Below, piece by piece: positions 50,861-61,893 of a DNA stretch of 64,000 nt. The notes under the pieces were generated by a model. That model was not told the origin of the DNA. It searched no databases and worked only from the letters and a program-made list of their open reading frames with translations. Positions within the stretch are counted from its first letter, which is position 1; each line of letters starts with the position of its first letter. The position numbers were made by a program, and so were the translations under genes. Source of the DNA: Aphelocoma coerulescens (Eukaryota > Chordata > Aves > Passeriformes > Corvidae); assembly GCF_041296385.1 (NCBI RefSeq), contig NC_091014.1, forward strand, positions 47,262,078-47,326,077, written 5' to 3'.

Positions 50861-52984
50861 ACCTGTGACTTGAGATACTATCCTCATTTATTACTGACAG
50901 GTATTTTGCACATTCCTTGATGGTAGCAGCTCTGGAAATGGACTGTGTATTAGATGGACTAATGTTCTGATTTGCAGCTGCATTTTTCTGGATTTCCAAC
51001 TTGAATATGAATACATGTACAAAAATCATCACTTTAATCTTTTTCCAGAGTGTAAGAAAGATCCAAAAATCACTTGCTGTAGTGTATCCCTGTAAAATAC
51101 TCTGCATAAAGTATGGGTTGCTGTGTGGTTCATTGCCTGTTTTCTACTTGATAAAGGTGCATTACAACACCAAAGGTGATAGAGTTTTGCTAAACTGGGT
51201 GGGCACAATAAGGTTAACAGTTGTTCTTGCGCTGGAAAATACTCCAGGATGTGATGAGGAAAAATGTTTTTAAAAGTCAGCCTTTTGTGTATAAGGGGGA
51301 CTACCTTAAAGCTTCTGGTGGCGATTACACCCGAGTTACATTCTGCCTGGCTCCCATTGACTGCATCACAGAATGACAATTGAACCTCTGGATGCTTTAT
51401 AATGTACATACTGTTGGTGCATGAGTTGTGGTGGAAAGCAACATCCTTCTGCATCCCAGTTCAGGACTGAGGAAATAAATGCACCATGCAGTTTTGAGTA
51501 ATTACTTGTACTCTGTCCATGAATCTGTGCCTCTGCCATTTATTTAAACATAAACAACTCTCTGGTTGCCTCCAAGACTTTGGCTTTTGTTTAAAAAATT
51601 CTTTGGCAGAACAATGCTTTCTCTCCTCCTTCGAGCTTAGTTGCTTGTCAACCTGTTCAACTTGTCATTTCCTGAGAATACAGTTGGGGGACAGTCAGAG
51701 CAGGAGCCTGCTGTTGGGGGCCAAATGAAACGAAGGTTCACTTTATATCCATCATGTTATATTTTTAACTGATAGGGTTTTTGCCTTATTTGAGCAAAAT
51801 ATTTTAAAAATTACATATTTAAATGTAAAACATAAAAATGTTATTCAGTCAATTAATGTATAGATCTAAGTACAACAGTCTTTGAAAAAGTATTTATTTT
51901 AAAACATAAGAATTATCTAGTTTAGAAACAGTAAATAAAAACGAATTCCTAGCATATGGATCTGGCCCTTCAGAAAACACACCCAATTGTGAAATGTTGG
52001 CTAATTAACACTTTTGAAGAAGCTAAAAGCTTAAGGAGCCACCTACTTAATATGCATAGCAAGTTATAACCTGTCTGCTGCATACGACTTCAGTTTAGCA
52101 ACAGAGCCAAAGATTATGGTTTTGTGCAATTTTATCAGCACAATATTTAGGCTTATACTCAAATTTTCAGCATATTCTTATATTTCATTGGCTTCTGGAC
52201 TGAAAGTGAAACGTATGCCCACTTACATTCCTTAATGGTGGTAGACCCCAGGACGCTTCAATGCTTTTGTGTGCTTAGGCCTAATCAAGAAGTATATGGA
52301 ATATAGGGTGTTTCTGGCAGAGTCAAATATGTTACTGGTTTAACAGATCTCAAATCCAACCTTTTTTTGGCATAGTAGTGTGTTTTCGCAGAGTGGCTTG
52401 CTTTTACTTGCAGAATGTTATACTTGTGTAAGGACTCTCTATGCCTTTCCTTTTAAAAAGAAAAGCAAACAAAGAAACCACCCCAAAAACCCAAAAGAGA
52501 TAGAAGGTCTTGCATAACTCTTAATGGAAGAGCTGTGCTTTATTCTGAGGTTAAAAAGGAAAATGGAAACAAAAGATCAGCCAGTTAATAGAATGTAGGA
52601 TGTTTAGGTAAAATAAAGTCATTTTATCCATGATGAAGATGCCTCCTGTCAAGCAAGCACAGTTTGAAGAAGGCATAATAACTAATAACTTATTTGTACC
52701 TGGGTTATTAGGATAAATCTGCAGATAAGGATATGTGTATAATGGAAGCTTCAAAAGCTTCAAATCTGGGGTGATAAATGATTCAAAGTGAAACACATTA
52801 GCTTAGATTTTAATGTTTGTAAAATGAATGAAACAATACATCTATATGCCAAAACCATATTATCATAAACGTATTTGCCAAACTGTAAGGCATAAATTGC
52901 ACTTAAATTTAGTAATCTATGATGGTATGCTTGAATGTATCTTTGTGATTAAATGTGAACAATTGCTCCTTTAAGGTAAAGGTC
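50861..52984. other. AT-rich DNA, no gene recognised
   Basis: A 141-codon minus-strand ATG frame at 51029-51454 has no recognisable domain. A possible ancient-repeat remnant lies at 51318-51366. The part 51990-52150 contains several developmental-factor-like motifs. Confidence 0.5.
51318..51366. repeat. Possible ancient amniote repeat remnant
   Basis: The order gattacacccgagttacatt, ctgcctggctcccattgact resembles an old dispersed repeat with the phrases GATTTACACCAGTGTAA, TCTGGCCC and CATTGACTTCAATGG. It is the best of the five such pieces in this window. Confidence 0.4.
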
Positions 52985-53320
52985 TGTGTATGTGTGATTA
53001 ATCAGATTGAAATGACAGGGCGGACAGCTCATGCCATGCCTGGTTATCAGAGTGATTGATTTTAGTCAATGCTGCTGGATGAAAAAAAATCTGTTAATAA
53101 CTACAACTGCAAAACTCCTGATGTCACTGATAGCACAAATCACTTCTCACACTCATATTATCTGGCTCATTTGCAGATACGGAGCACACAAACCAATCCA
53201 CTGGAACGCAAAATTACAACGTACAGATTTATGCAAGAGGGATGACTGCAAAGTGCGCCGCATGAGCAGTGTAAGAAGCTGAAAATTGCTGCTGTTGTAG
53301 CTGTCATAGGCACATTATTT
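52985..53320. promoter_or_regulatory. Candidate conserved noncoding element or exon-containing segment
   Basis: The left part carries motifs typical of vertebrate developmental enhancers: the palindrome TGATTAATCA (52995-53004), TGACAG (53013-53018), TGATTGAT (53053-53060) followed closely by TCAAT, and CTGTCA (53301-53306). The right part, 53177-53270, is preceded by an acceptor-like tatctggctcatttgcag and followed by a consensus donor, GTAAGA (53271-53276). It contains five CpG in 94 bp where CpG is otherwise rare. One frame is fully open across it (YGAHKPIHWNAKLQRTDLCK, then RDDCKVRRMSS). I recognise no protein, and only cross-species conservation would decide between enhancer, noncoding exon and chance. 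Confidence 0.25.
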
Positions 53321-56300
53321 TCTTTGGTATGTGTGGAGATTTTGCTGTCAGGCTTTTATCCTCCAGATTGTTTGTGCTGTACCTCTCTTCCTGCTTAAAA
53401 TAGAAAATCAGCCACTGAACCTGGATGCTATTAAGTGTTCTTAGAATAGTTCTTAACTAAGTTGGCTGATTTTCACTTTCTGATGAAGGAACACTCGGTT
53501 GTTTATTGCAGGCTCTGAACAAACATGTTTTTCCAAAATCAACCAATAAGATTACAAATTGCATTTCACCAACAGAATTGTTTATCATAGGTATATTCCT
53601 TCCATCTAATATTTATCTTTTTAGTTGTTGTGTTTTTATTTTGAAAGATTGGGAGTTTGTCTGCATCCAACATTGTGTTTTATCTGCATTTTACAGGGGT
53701 TAACAGGGAATGTGAATGTCTTATGGACTTCATAGGAGAAGGGGGACGAAAAATAAATCTCTGGTGTTTGGTAGGATTGTTGTCCTAAATCCAGCCCCTT
53801 ACCCAGCCTTTCTCCACTAGCTTTTCATCTGCCGTTCCCCAGTGGCCTAAAGCAACACATTTGATATACCTCTAAGCATAAAAATCTTTTTGGGTTCCTA
53901 TAGTCCCTTGTCCCCCCAGAATTCACAGATGCATCCATTTTCAGGAAGCCCATACAGTTACGGTCTGAAACGCTGGGGCTCTTGATTTTTTTAAATGATA
54001 AAGTCATCCTTTGCTTTTTCAAGCTTTTCCCTTCTTCTCTGTAGGTAAGTCCTTCTACTGCAAAAATATTTCTATGAAAGACCCCAGACTTACTAATGTG
54101 TATGCTTTTTCATCACACTGCTCTTCACTTCTGTCTGGTATTCTGCAGAAGACCAGAGTGTGCTTATAAGGATACCAGTTAGCCCCAATATTTCATGTAT
54201 GTAAATGACAGGGGAAAAAATGTTCAGTTCAAGAAAGCAGAGATGATTCCTGCTTTGCAGGATATTAAAGCACTACTGTCATTATTATTTGTTCTTATTC
54301 CTCCAGAGGATCTGGGTCTTGATTATGATTCTGTTGTGGTAAGTGCCTCTATCAATCACAGGGAGATCAAGTCCTTGCCTGAAGATGTGCATATAAAGGT
54401 ACCCCATACAGTAGCACACCTTGAAGGAGCTTGATAGTAATTTCTTAGGTGCCAAATATATTAATGTGAGTTCAGGTAGACTGGCATGTTTCTGAAGTCT
54501 GAGGTATTTAAAGATAAAACCTTCTGTTTATTTATTTGTTTAAATTATTCCTGTGATTCTCATAGGAATAATTGTGATGCAGAAACAAAGGACTTACCTG
54601 ACTTTTAGATTTGTAACTTTCTGAACTTTGGATATTGTCCTTTAATATGTTGAGTGAGGTTGTGTAAGAGTTCTGTGTTAGGTGCTTTCATCAAAGGAAT
54701 GAAAAACTGAAGATGAATCCTTGCCACTAGTTCAGTTTACTTAGGAATTTACTGAGGAATTATCCCTTAATCTAAAGGTCATAACATTTTAAATAACATG
54801 CTTTTAATATTCAGAATGGACCCAGTTGCCCTCTAAGCAGCTGATAATTTTGAAATGCTTTTTGCCATGGACACCCATGCATTACCTTCCCTCACTTTCC
54901 TTTCATACAAATAATGAACCTTGAACTTTACTGCAAATATGCTTTTGTCTTTTGTTCAAGCAAAAGAGTAAGTGTTGACTTTAAGCCTGCTCATGTGTGG
55001 TGTTCCTGAGTTCACTGCTTGATTTGTTTGCAGATATGGCAAACCAAGAAGATATGTTTAAAATACTGCCAGTTGTTTTCATGTGCAAGGAGAATCCCGT
55101 CCATGAAGGAATCTGAACAAGGAAGAGTTCTTGGCTGCACTCTTTTGCTAACATCATTAAGCCATAAGATTGTGTGAAGATGCACCACCCAAGAAATTTT
55201 AGATAAAAGGTCACAGTTTGACACCAAATACAGGACATATGTATACACATCCATTCCATTTCAGAGAGTATCCACTCTGTCTCCAGGCACAGCTGCAGGA
55301 CTCTTCATAAATAAATAACCTAGTGTAAGACAGATTATGTTCCTTGGATATCAATCACTGGTAAATATCGTGTTCCTACTTACGGTGTAAGAATACTAAA
55401 TGGAAACTCAGGAAGATTTCAGATTGCCATTATATTTACAGTCCTGGGGCTTACTGCTGAGAATTATTGGATGTCTTTGCCTCTGAATGTGGGCTGAAAG
55501 CTGCAGTGGGATACTCATTCCTAGCTCACCTCTCAGATTTTCAAATCAACATCAATCGTACATCTTAAAACCCTGCCTCTGAATCACTGTAAATATTGCA
55601 AAAAGATTCCAGTCTTTGTCAGATAGGGTCAGTGAGGAAAAAAAAGCCTGAACTCATCCTTTTCTGATTCCATATCTGGAAAATGTTTTGGACCAAAGTT
55701 TTCTGGGTATTGTGTGATTACAGGGACTAAATGCAGCAGGGGAGATGGAGGGAAAAATACGTCAAAAAACCACCTGGAGTATTGGAGTGCCTTCTAGTAG
55801 CTGCACAATGAAAGGACAGTTATTTCATTCCCTTTTTTCTACTGGGTCATCACCTCTTTTTCTGTCAGTGGTCAGACATTCCCCACTTCCAGCTGCAAAT
55901 AATACATCCCTCCATGTGCTGACATCAAGAAGCAGGGTTGGTTTAGTTCTGAATTTTTGAAATCCTTCAGAGGCAGTGAGTCCAATTTCTTTGGAGTCCA
56001 CTTGAATGCTTCCCTCACCAGCCAGTGTTCTGCACTGGCCAGAACAAAGGTAAGAGATTGTTTACAAATTCAGGAATTCTGTGTTGGGGACTCAGTGTTT
56101 TGAATGAAGCCACAGTTGGGTGTTCTGAGAGGACTCTGATTTTTTCCAATGTGAATGCAGTTGCTGTTTCATTCCTTATTAATTTTGGCTTATTTATAAA
56201 TAATTTCAGACAGGTTTCAATATGTCTTTTTCATATTCTATTCCATTCTGTTTATTCTTACAGGGAAAAATATAGTCAGAATATACAGATTCCCTTCCCC

Positions 56301-56450
56301 CACATTATTTAATATATCACAGATTAGCTTGTGATCATTTTTATTGAACTATAAGGATAAGGAAAAACTCAAAGCTTCCTAAATACTCTTTGGTTATAAT
56401 TATTATTTTGATTAGGGAATGTATAAAGATAAATGGATATCTGTTATCAT
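53321..56450. other. AT-rich DNA, no gene recognised
   Basis: Apart from the 78-nt exon candidate at 54261-54338, nothing was recognised. Open frames are short and mostly non-ATG. Confidence 0.5.
54261..54338 (+). other. Weak candidate exon (78 nt, 26 codons)
   Basis: An acceptor-like attcctgctttgcag ends at 54260 and a perfect donor, GTAAGT, starts at 54339. The segment is 78 nt, a multiple of three, and open in the frame that begins at its first base (DIKALLSLLFVLIPPEDLGL then DYDSVV). A shorter alternative using the AG at 54305-54306 would give 32 nt. No family was recognised. Confidence 0.18.
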
Positions 56451-56630
56451 TTACCTTCTTAACATAATTGCTCTTATTTGAGGATTGGATTTCTTTAGTT
56501 CTGTAGCATTCTCATTAAATAGCAAAATGATGATCACAAACAGAGGAGTAGCCCAGCCACAGAACAGTATCAGCAGAGCCAAGACCACCTTGGCCAAAAT
56601 GTGAGCTAAGAGGGGTACACAGCACTTCAT
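56451..56630 (-). other. Candidate small membrane-protein frame (59 aa)
   Basis: On the minus strand an ATG at 56630 opens a 59-residue frame starting MKCCVPLLAHILAKVVLALL. Residues about 5-37 are strongly hydrophobic, enough for one long or two short membrane spans, followed by a polar, basic tail with one N-glycosylation-type motif (NAT). The frame stays open upstream of the ATG for about 30 further codons. The last codons abut a donor-like AAG/GTAAAT, so this could also be an exon. I recognise no family. Hydrophobic frames arise easily in T-rich DNA, so confidence is low. Confidence 0.15.
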
Positions 56631-56711
56631 ACCCTGGTTTTGTCCAGGTACCCTGGAAGTAGACCTTCGGAGGTTATCTAGCTGAGACAACCAACCTGGC
56701 AAGAGAGCCAC

Positions 56712-58591
56712 TGCAGCTTGGTGTAGCCATCTTAGTCCTTAATGATAAGGAGCAGTGGGATTCAGGAGGACCAAAATTCAGATGTTTGTTGAGGGATGAT
56801 TGTTTTTGACTGGCATATAATAAGTATGATTTTTTTTTCCTCAAGTTTTTCTTATTTCTGTTTTGAGTTAAAGCTGCAAAAATTTAATTTTAATGTGCCT
56901 CTTCATTTGTAATTTTGGTGGTGATGTTCTACTTCATACAACATCATGGTTAGTACACCATGGCCTTCATAACACAGCCTCCTGAATTTTCCAGGAAGAT
57001 TGCTTCAGTGTGGGGGAAAGCTTATTATCTTGCTATTAGTTTCTATTACAGAGTAAATAATTTCCAGATAAGAAGTGATTTAGCTTTCCACAGAAATGCA
57101 CAGTGTTTTCAAATGTAGAAATCAGAAGCTTATTTTTAATACTTCTATGAAACAGTCACTAGGAGAAAGCCATTTATGAATTGAAAAAGGGGGCTAGAGA
57201 CTTTTTAGAGATGTATTCAGCCAATTTTGATTATCTTAAATTCTCTTAGGTTTTTTCAAGCATTTTTTTTCGTGGATTCATATTTCAGACAGTATTTCTG
57301 ACAATCTATTTTATGCTTCATTGACCACAAGGTTTGAAATTCTAGTTCATATTGGCACAGTAGTGTCAAATTTGTAGTGATAAATGGATAACTTTTTTTA
57401 TTTTAAATAGGTCTCTTGTTTAATTTGAGATCTGTAATTTTTTTTTCGGTTCATTACTTCTGCTATTTTTCTGTCTAGGAAAAAGTGATTAAAAGAGACA
57501 GAGGGATCAAGGTGCTTTAGACTTGTCCATGTGAAGAAATGGATTGTCCAAGGCAGGGTAAAGGTACTCATGCTGTCTATTCATTTTGCTTTAAGAAAAT
57601 TAATGTTATAGTTTTCTGAATTTTTTTTTTTTTTTAGCAAACCAACACTGCTGCTCTTGGGAATCTGTTTAAAATGTGCAACCCAGTATTCATTATTGGA
57701 TAGTATGCTTGCTAATGTTATTTTCATAAGCAGAGATGTTTTATTTAGGTGTATTGTGAATTAAATTTCTTGAATTTCGACAGAGTAGTAGTGTTGCTAA
57801 ATTATAACCTCCTTATACTTAAAGTGATAATATCTCCTATCATTATTTAAGTATGTTCTACTATCTAATTGTAAGGTAAAGGAAGCTGAAGAGGAAATTA
57901 AGCACTGAGAAAATGCTTCTATTTTGGCATTTTGTCTGTTATTCTTTATCTATTTTATAACAAACCATATCTCCTCAAAAATAGACCCTGAATCTAAAGT
58001 TATTCATGTTGCTTTCCTAAATTTACAGAAGTTTGCATTTTATATTATCATGTAAGATAATTCTGATCTGAGTCCTTAAGATTGTGTAGATTTTTTTTCA
58101 TCTCTTTTTTCTTAAAATTGATGGAAAATATTCCTAGATATGCTGTAATATCTGGGAGAGTCCACCTTTTATATAGACTGCTATTAAACAGAAAGGACAC
58201 AGAGTGGGCTTATAATATGTCAGGAGGCAAAGAAGGGAGTTGCCTACCTGTGGCCAATGAATAGCTTGAGAGAGCTGAACAGAATCATGTTATATCTAAA
58301 AACAGTACAGAAAAGTAACTATTCCTTAAAGTGGAATAAAGAGCGTGCTTCTGAAACCTGTGAGTGACAATATAAAGGCGCGGTGTGATGAGGAATAGGA
58401 GTATTCCCCTTATTTGGGTCTTTGGCTTGTATGTACTTATGTGTTTTACATTTCCTTGTGTATGTTTTGTGTTGTGAACTATTCAAGTTCCTGCTTTTTG
58501 TGTGTATCAAACCTATGTGTGTTTATTTCCCCCAGAAAGATCTATTCAGCGTGTGTTTTTGATTGCCATTTGTCCAGGAACCCATGATAGT
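56712..58591. other. AT-rich unique DNA, no gene recognised
   Basis: Nothing recognised except a T15 run at 57621-57635. The string tataaaggcgcgg near 58372 has the form of a TATA box followed by CpG, but with no gene downstream it has no support as a promoter. Confidence 0.6.
57621..57635 (+). repeat. Poly-T run (T15)
   Basis: An uninterrupted run of 15 T, followed by AGCAAACC. No exon was recognised after it. Confidence 0.85.
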
Positions 58592-58783
58592 GAATCATAG
58601 ACTATCCTGAGTTGCAAGGCACTCAAGGATCAACTCCTGGCTCCACCTGGGGCAAGCGAAAAGTTAAACCATATGTCTAAGAGTGTTCAAACACTTCTTG
58701 AACACTGACAGGCTTGGGACCGTGACTTCACTGGGGAGCTTGTTTTGGTTCTTAATCACCTCTTTAGTGAAGAACTTTTTCCA
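58592..58783 (-). mobile_element. CR1 LINE 3' fragment A
   Basis: Reverse complement of a CR1 tail: gaatcatagactatcctgag, ttgcaaggcactcaaggatc, aactcctggctccacctggg, then ttcaaacacttcttgaacac, caggcttgggaccgtgactt and tagtgaagaactttttcc. It stops exactly where the second CR1 fragment begins. The wording of its tail differs from that of the neighbour, so the two belong to different CR1 subfamilies. Confidence 0.92.
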
Positions 58784-59062
58784 AATCACAGAGTCAAAGA
58801 ATACCAGGTTGGAATGGTTCACAAGGATCACCTGGTCCAACCACTGTTAGCACAAGCACTGTCTCAACAAGATGGTCCAGCACCCTGTCCAGCCAAAGTG
58901 TCCAGTGTTGGGGAAATCACCACTTCTCTGGGGAGGTTACTCCAATGCCTGATTGTTCTCACTGTGAAAAATTTTCCTTATGTGAGCAATCAGAATCTCC
59001 TCAGGAGGAGCTTGTATCCATTACACCTTGTCTTTTCCATGTGACTGCTTGTAAGAAGTGCT
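58784..59062 (-). mobile_element. CR1 LINE 3' fragment B
   Basis: A second CR1 tail in the same orientation. It begins aatcacagagtcaaagaata, continues ccaggttggaatggttcaca, aggatcacctggtccaacca, then tggggaggttactccaatgc, ctgattgttctcactgtgaa and the ccttgtcttttccatgtgac region. The 99-codon plus-strand frame over fragments A and B is not a gene. Confidence 0.92.
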
Positions 59063-61724
59063 ATAGAAGAGCTTCCTTTCACAGTGGTTTCAAAAATCTG
59101 ATTGTTTCTAGAAATGCTAAACTGTTATGTTATAGTACAAACAGAAAATCTTTTAGTTAAGAAAAGATGAAATGTTTCAACTGGCACATGTTGATGTGCA
59201 AATGTGTATATATACATATTCATATATGTAAAACACAGTCTTATGTATATGATACTTACATCATGAGTAAGTAAGAAATATAATACTTACATAATGAACT
59301 GTGATAATAATGTGCTAAAACTTGAACAGAAATTCCAGAATGACCGAATGGTGTTTTGTCCTTAAAATTCTGGTGGAAAAGCTGCTGTTTTACCATTTTC
59401 TTTACTGTTAAAAATTCATGAAAGCTGTCTTTCATTAAAAGTAAGAATAAGGGGGAAATAAAAATACACAAACCCTTCTCTTCCGGATTTTTTTGACAGA
59501 GCTTACTGTTTGATTTCAGCAGGCATGTGCTTTTGAGGAGATGTTGGTTTGTATTCCAAACTGTGCTGACCTTACCACCATAAGCTACTGATATCATAAA
59601 ATGCCTCAAATACTGTTTAGGCATGAGATCACTATCCCACTTTCAGATTTGATTATATTTGGCCAACAAGTTAAAAAATCACCGTACCTAGAAAAGAGCC
59701 ATGATCTCATTAAGCCTAATTTCCCCAGAAATCAGGCCAAAGTGTTAAGACAAAAAGATACAGTGTATTTGAAAAGAGAATGTAGAAATAGCATTTAGTG
59801 TTTTCAAAGAGAACTAAATATTTTTTTGGGCTGGGAGTGGGGATTGGTTGCTGGTGAATTGCATATGTAATTCGTCAGTTGTCCTCATTTATTTTGATAC
59901 TTGTGAATTTGTAGCACAGGCAGTGACACTTTAAAACAAAATGCTTCTCCTCCTCTTCTTTTTCTCACTGATTTTCTTTAACTTCATCTGTGTTGACAGA
60001 AAGGAGTTGGAAGGAAGGGAATTTGGACGAATTTATCTGTCATAATCGGAGAAGAAAGGCAAGGAAGAGCTTCTAATGCTTTAGCATGCATTAGAATGTT
60101 AATAGACAATTATCATAATTAAATAAAAACATTCTGGATTCTAAGTAGTGTGCCAGTTTTTGAAATGCAAGTATTCCTTGTTGTCTCTTACTTGAGAGAT
60201 ATAAATCAAGTTGTCTACTAAATCCAGGAGATGTCAAAGCACATGTTTTATTTATCATGGTGTGTTCATCTATTTGTCTTCCTTTTATTGAAAATGTGGG
60301 TTGGTTTGAGATTTAAAATTGTTAATTTTCTACCCTCTCTCTCTACTTGAATGTCCTTTATTTTCATGTGCAGTCAAAGAAGCACGAGAATAAGCTTCCA
60401 TGCTGTGCAGATAAATAACTCCTCTAGCAACTGGAAAGAATTAAAACACGGCATTAGCAGCAATAGCTGCATTAGTTGGAATGGTTTACCCAGGATGTTC
60501 TTACTGATAAACTTGTATCTATTTAAGAAAGATCTAATTAGGATTTTTTTGTTACATAAAAGAAACCATATTATTATAATAAAATATACATAAAATAATG
60601 AATAGACATAATTTTTTATAATTTCATTCAAGTGAGATGACTTAAAGGTAATTTCTACATTTTAAGCACTTAGTTTCATGACATTTCCTAGCAATTCACC
60701 AATTATAATGCCTCAAATGTTTGCCATTATTAAGAAACATTTAATGTAAGATTAGATCAGTCATAAATATTTTATAGGGAGAAAATATATTATTTCAGGT
60801 ATATCACAACATCTTTATGCCTGTAATTCTGTGCATCTGCATACCAATAAAAGGGATGCTGTATTAGCATATTGCACTCCTACTACATCCTTCTGTTGTG
60901 GGTGAGTCAGTCTTGAAATAATCTGAAGATTGTTTCAATTTTGCTTCCAAAGTCAGCAAGATACATTTTGGGATGACTTTTCTTCTCTTTCCCTGCTACT
61001 GTCATCTCAGCAACCTTTGAAGTTAAGTTATGGCTGCTCCCAGGCATCTGAAGATCTGTCCTTCACTGTCCATAGCATGGTTCTGCCTGGCACAGTAAGG
61101 GACAGGTCTGGCAGCCTCCTTGCTGTTTTTCTAGGCAGCAGTCTAGAGACCACTGTGACAGATATGCCATTTTGGCTTATTTTTTAATGAAAAACTGAAG
61201 TACTATGATGTCTTAAGTGATGGTGAGGGGTTTTGAAGGGCTGTAGCATGGAGGTACTTTGCTCAGTATCTTTAATCACCTTTTGAAACTGTATGACTGT
61301 TGAGGCATTGGTTTTCCTTTGCAGGAAAGATAAGGTTTGCACCATGGCAGTCCCGTGTGAGTAGGGCAAATCAGTCTTCATGACTCAAGCCAGTGAAGGG
61401 GAAAGTGAAGAGAAGGAAACTGCATTTCATTTCATATTTAATAGCCTATAATGGCAGGATTGCTGCAAACATAAATATTTTCATTTTTAGGCACACGTTT
61501 TAATGGAAAAAAAAGTGAACCTTCTGAGGAAACAAGACATATTCTATAGAGGTTTTCCCTCATCATTCTCTTTGCCTTTTGTAGTTAAGGAACTGCATAC
61601 CACCTGCTTCTGGTGCATTGTGCCCACATCCCTCCTGACTATACTCTCATTTTTATGACCCAAACAGCAGTTCCAAAAGTTCCTTTCTCAGGGGCTTACG
61701 ACATGTGTCTGGGTTGTGACTCAC
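59063..61724. other. AT-rich DNA, no gene recognised
   Basis: No gene recognised. Around 60395-60560 the phrases ttggaatggtttacccagga and tatctatttaagaaagatct faintly recall the 3' end of L2/CR1-like LINEs (GGAA..GG.TGCCCAGG, ...GTTCAAGAAA..TGG), but the match is too weak to call. Confidence 0.5.
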
Positions 61725-61893
61725 CTGCAGCAGTCCAGGCATCCCGTGGGTTGGTGACCACACAGCTGTAAGTACATCCTGTCTCACAGCAAATGGACCT
61801 TGACTGGGGAGCTCTTGGTGTGAGCCCTAAGCAGGAGGTGGACACGGGCAGCAGCAGCAGGAGCAGCCTGGTGTGGAGCTTCCTAGAGAGCAC
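61725..61893 (-). other. Candidate secreted WAP-like exon or its remnant
   Basis: Read on the minus strand, 56 codons are open from 61893 to a consensus donor, CAG followed by GTGAGT, with exon end at 61725. The first part has a signal-peptide look: a basic start (LSRKLHTR), a run of leucines and PVSTSCLG. After about ten residues comes SICCETGCTYSCVV, which fits the C-terminal cysteine pattern of WAP four-disulfide domains (CC-x2-GC-x3-C). The frame would leave the exon in phase 1, as is usual for secreted-protein exons. Against a functional gene: the first codon is GTG, not ATG, with a stop just upstream; the N-terminal half of a WAP domain is missing; and no second exon was found. It may be a decayed exon, an exon entered from upstream splicing, or chance. 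Confidence 0.25.

Noticed and set aside
51029..51454. 141-codon minus-strand ATG frame
   Set aside because: No domain, signal or membrane segment, and it overlaps a probable ancient repeat remnant. Chance is the simplest reading.
58370..58385. TATA-box-like string followed by CpG
   Set aside because: There is no gene or transcript start evidence nearby, and TATA-like words are common in AT-rich DNA.
58745..59160. Overlapping plus-strand open frames of 99 and 71 codons
   Set aside because: They mostly translate minus-strand CR1 tails in the antisense direction.
60395..60560. Possible L2/CR1-like 3' end
   Set aside because: Only two short phrases faintly match, and the sequence before them does not.
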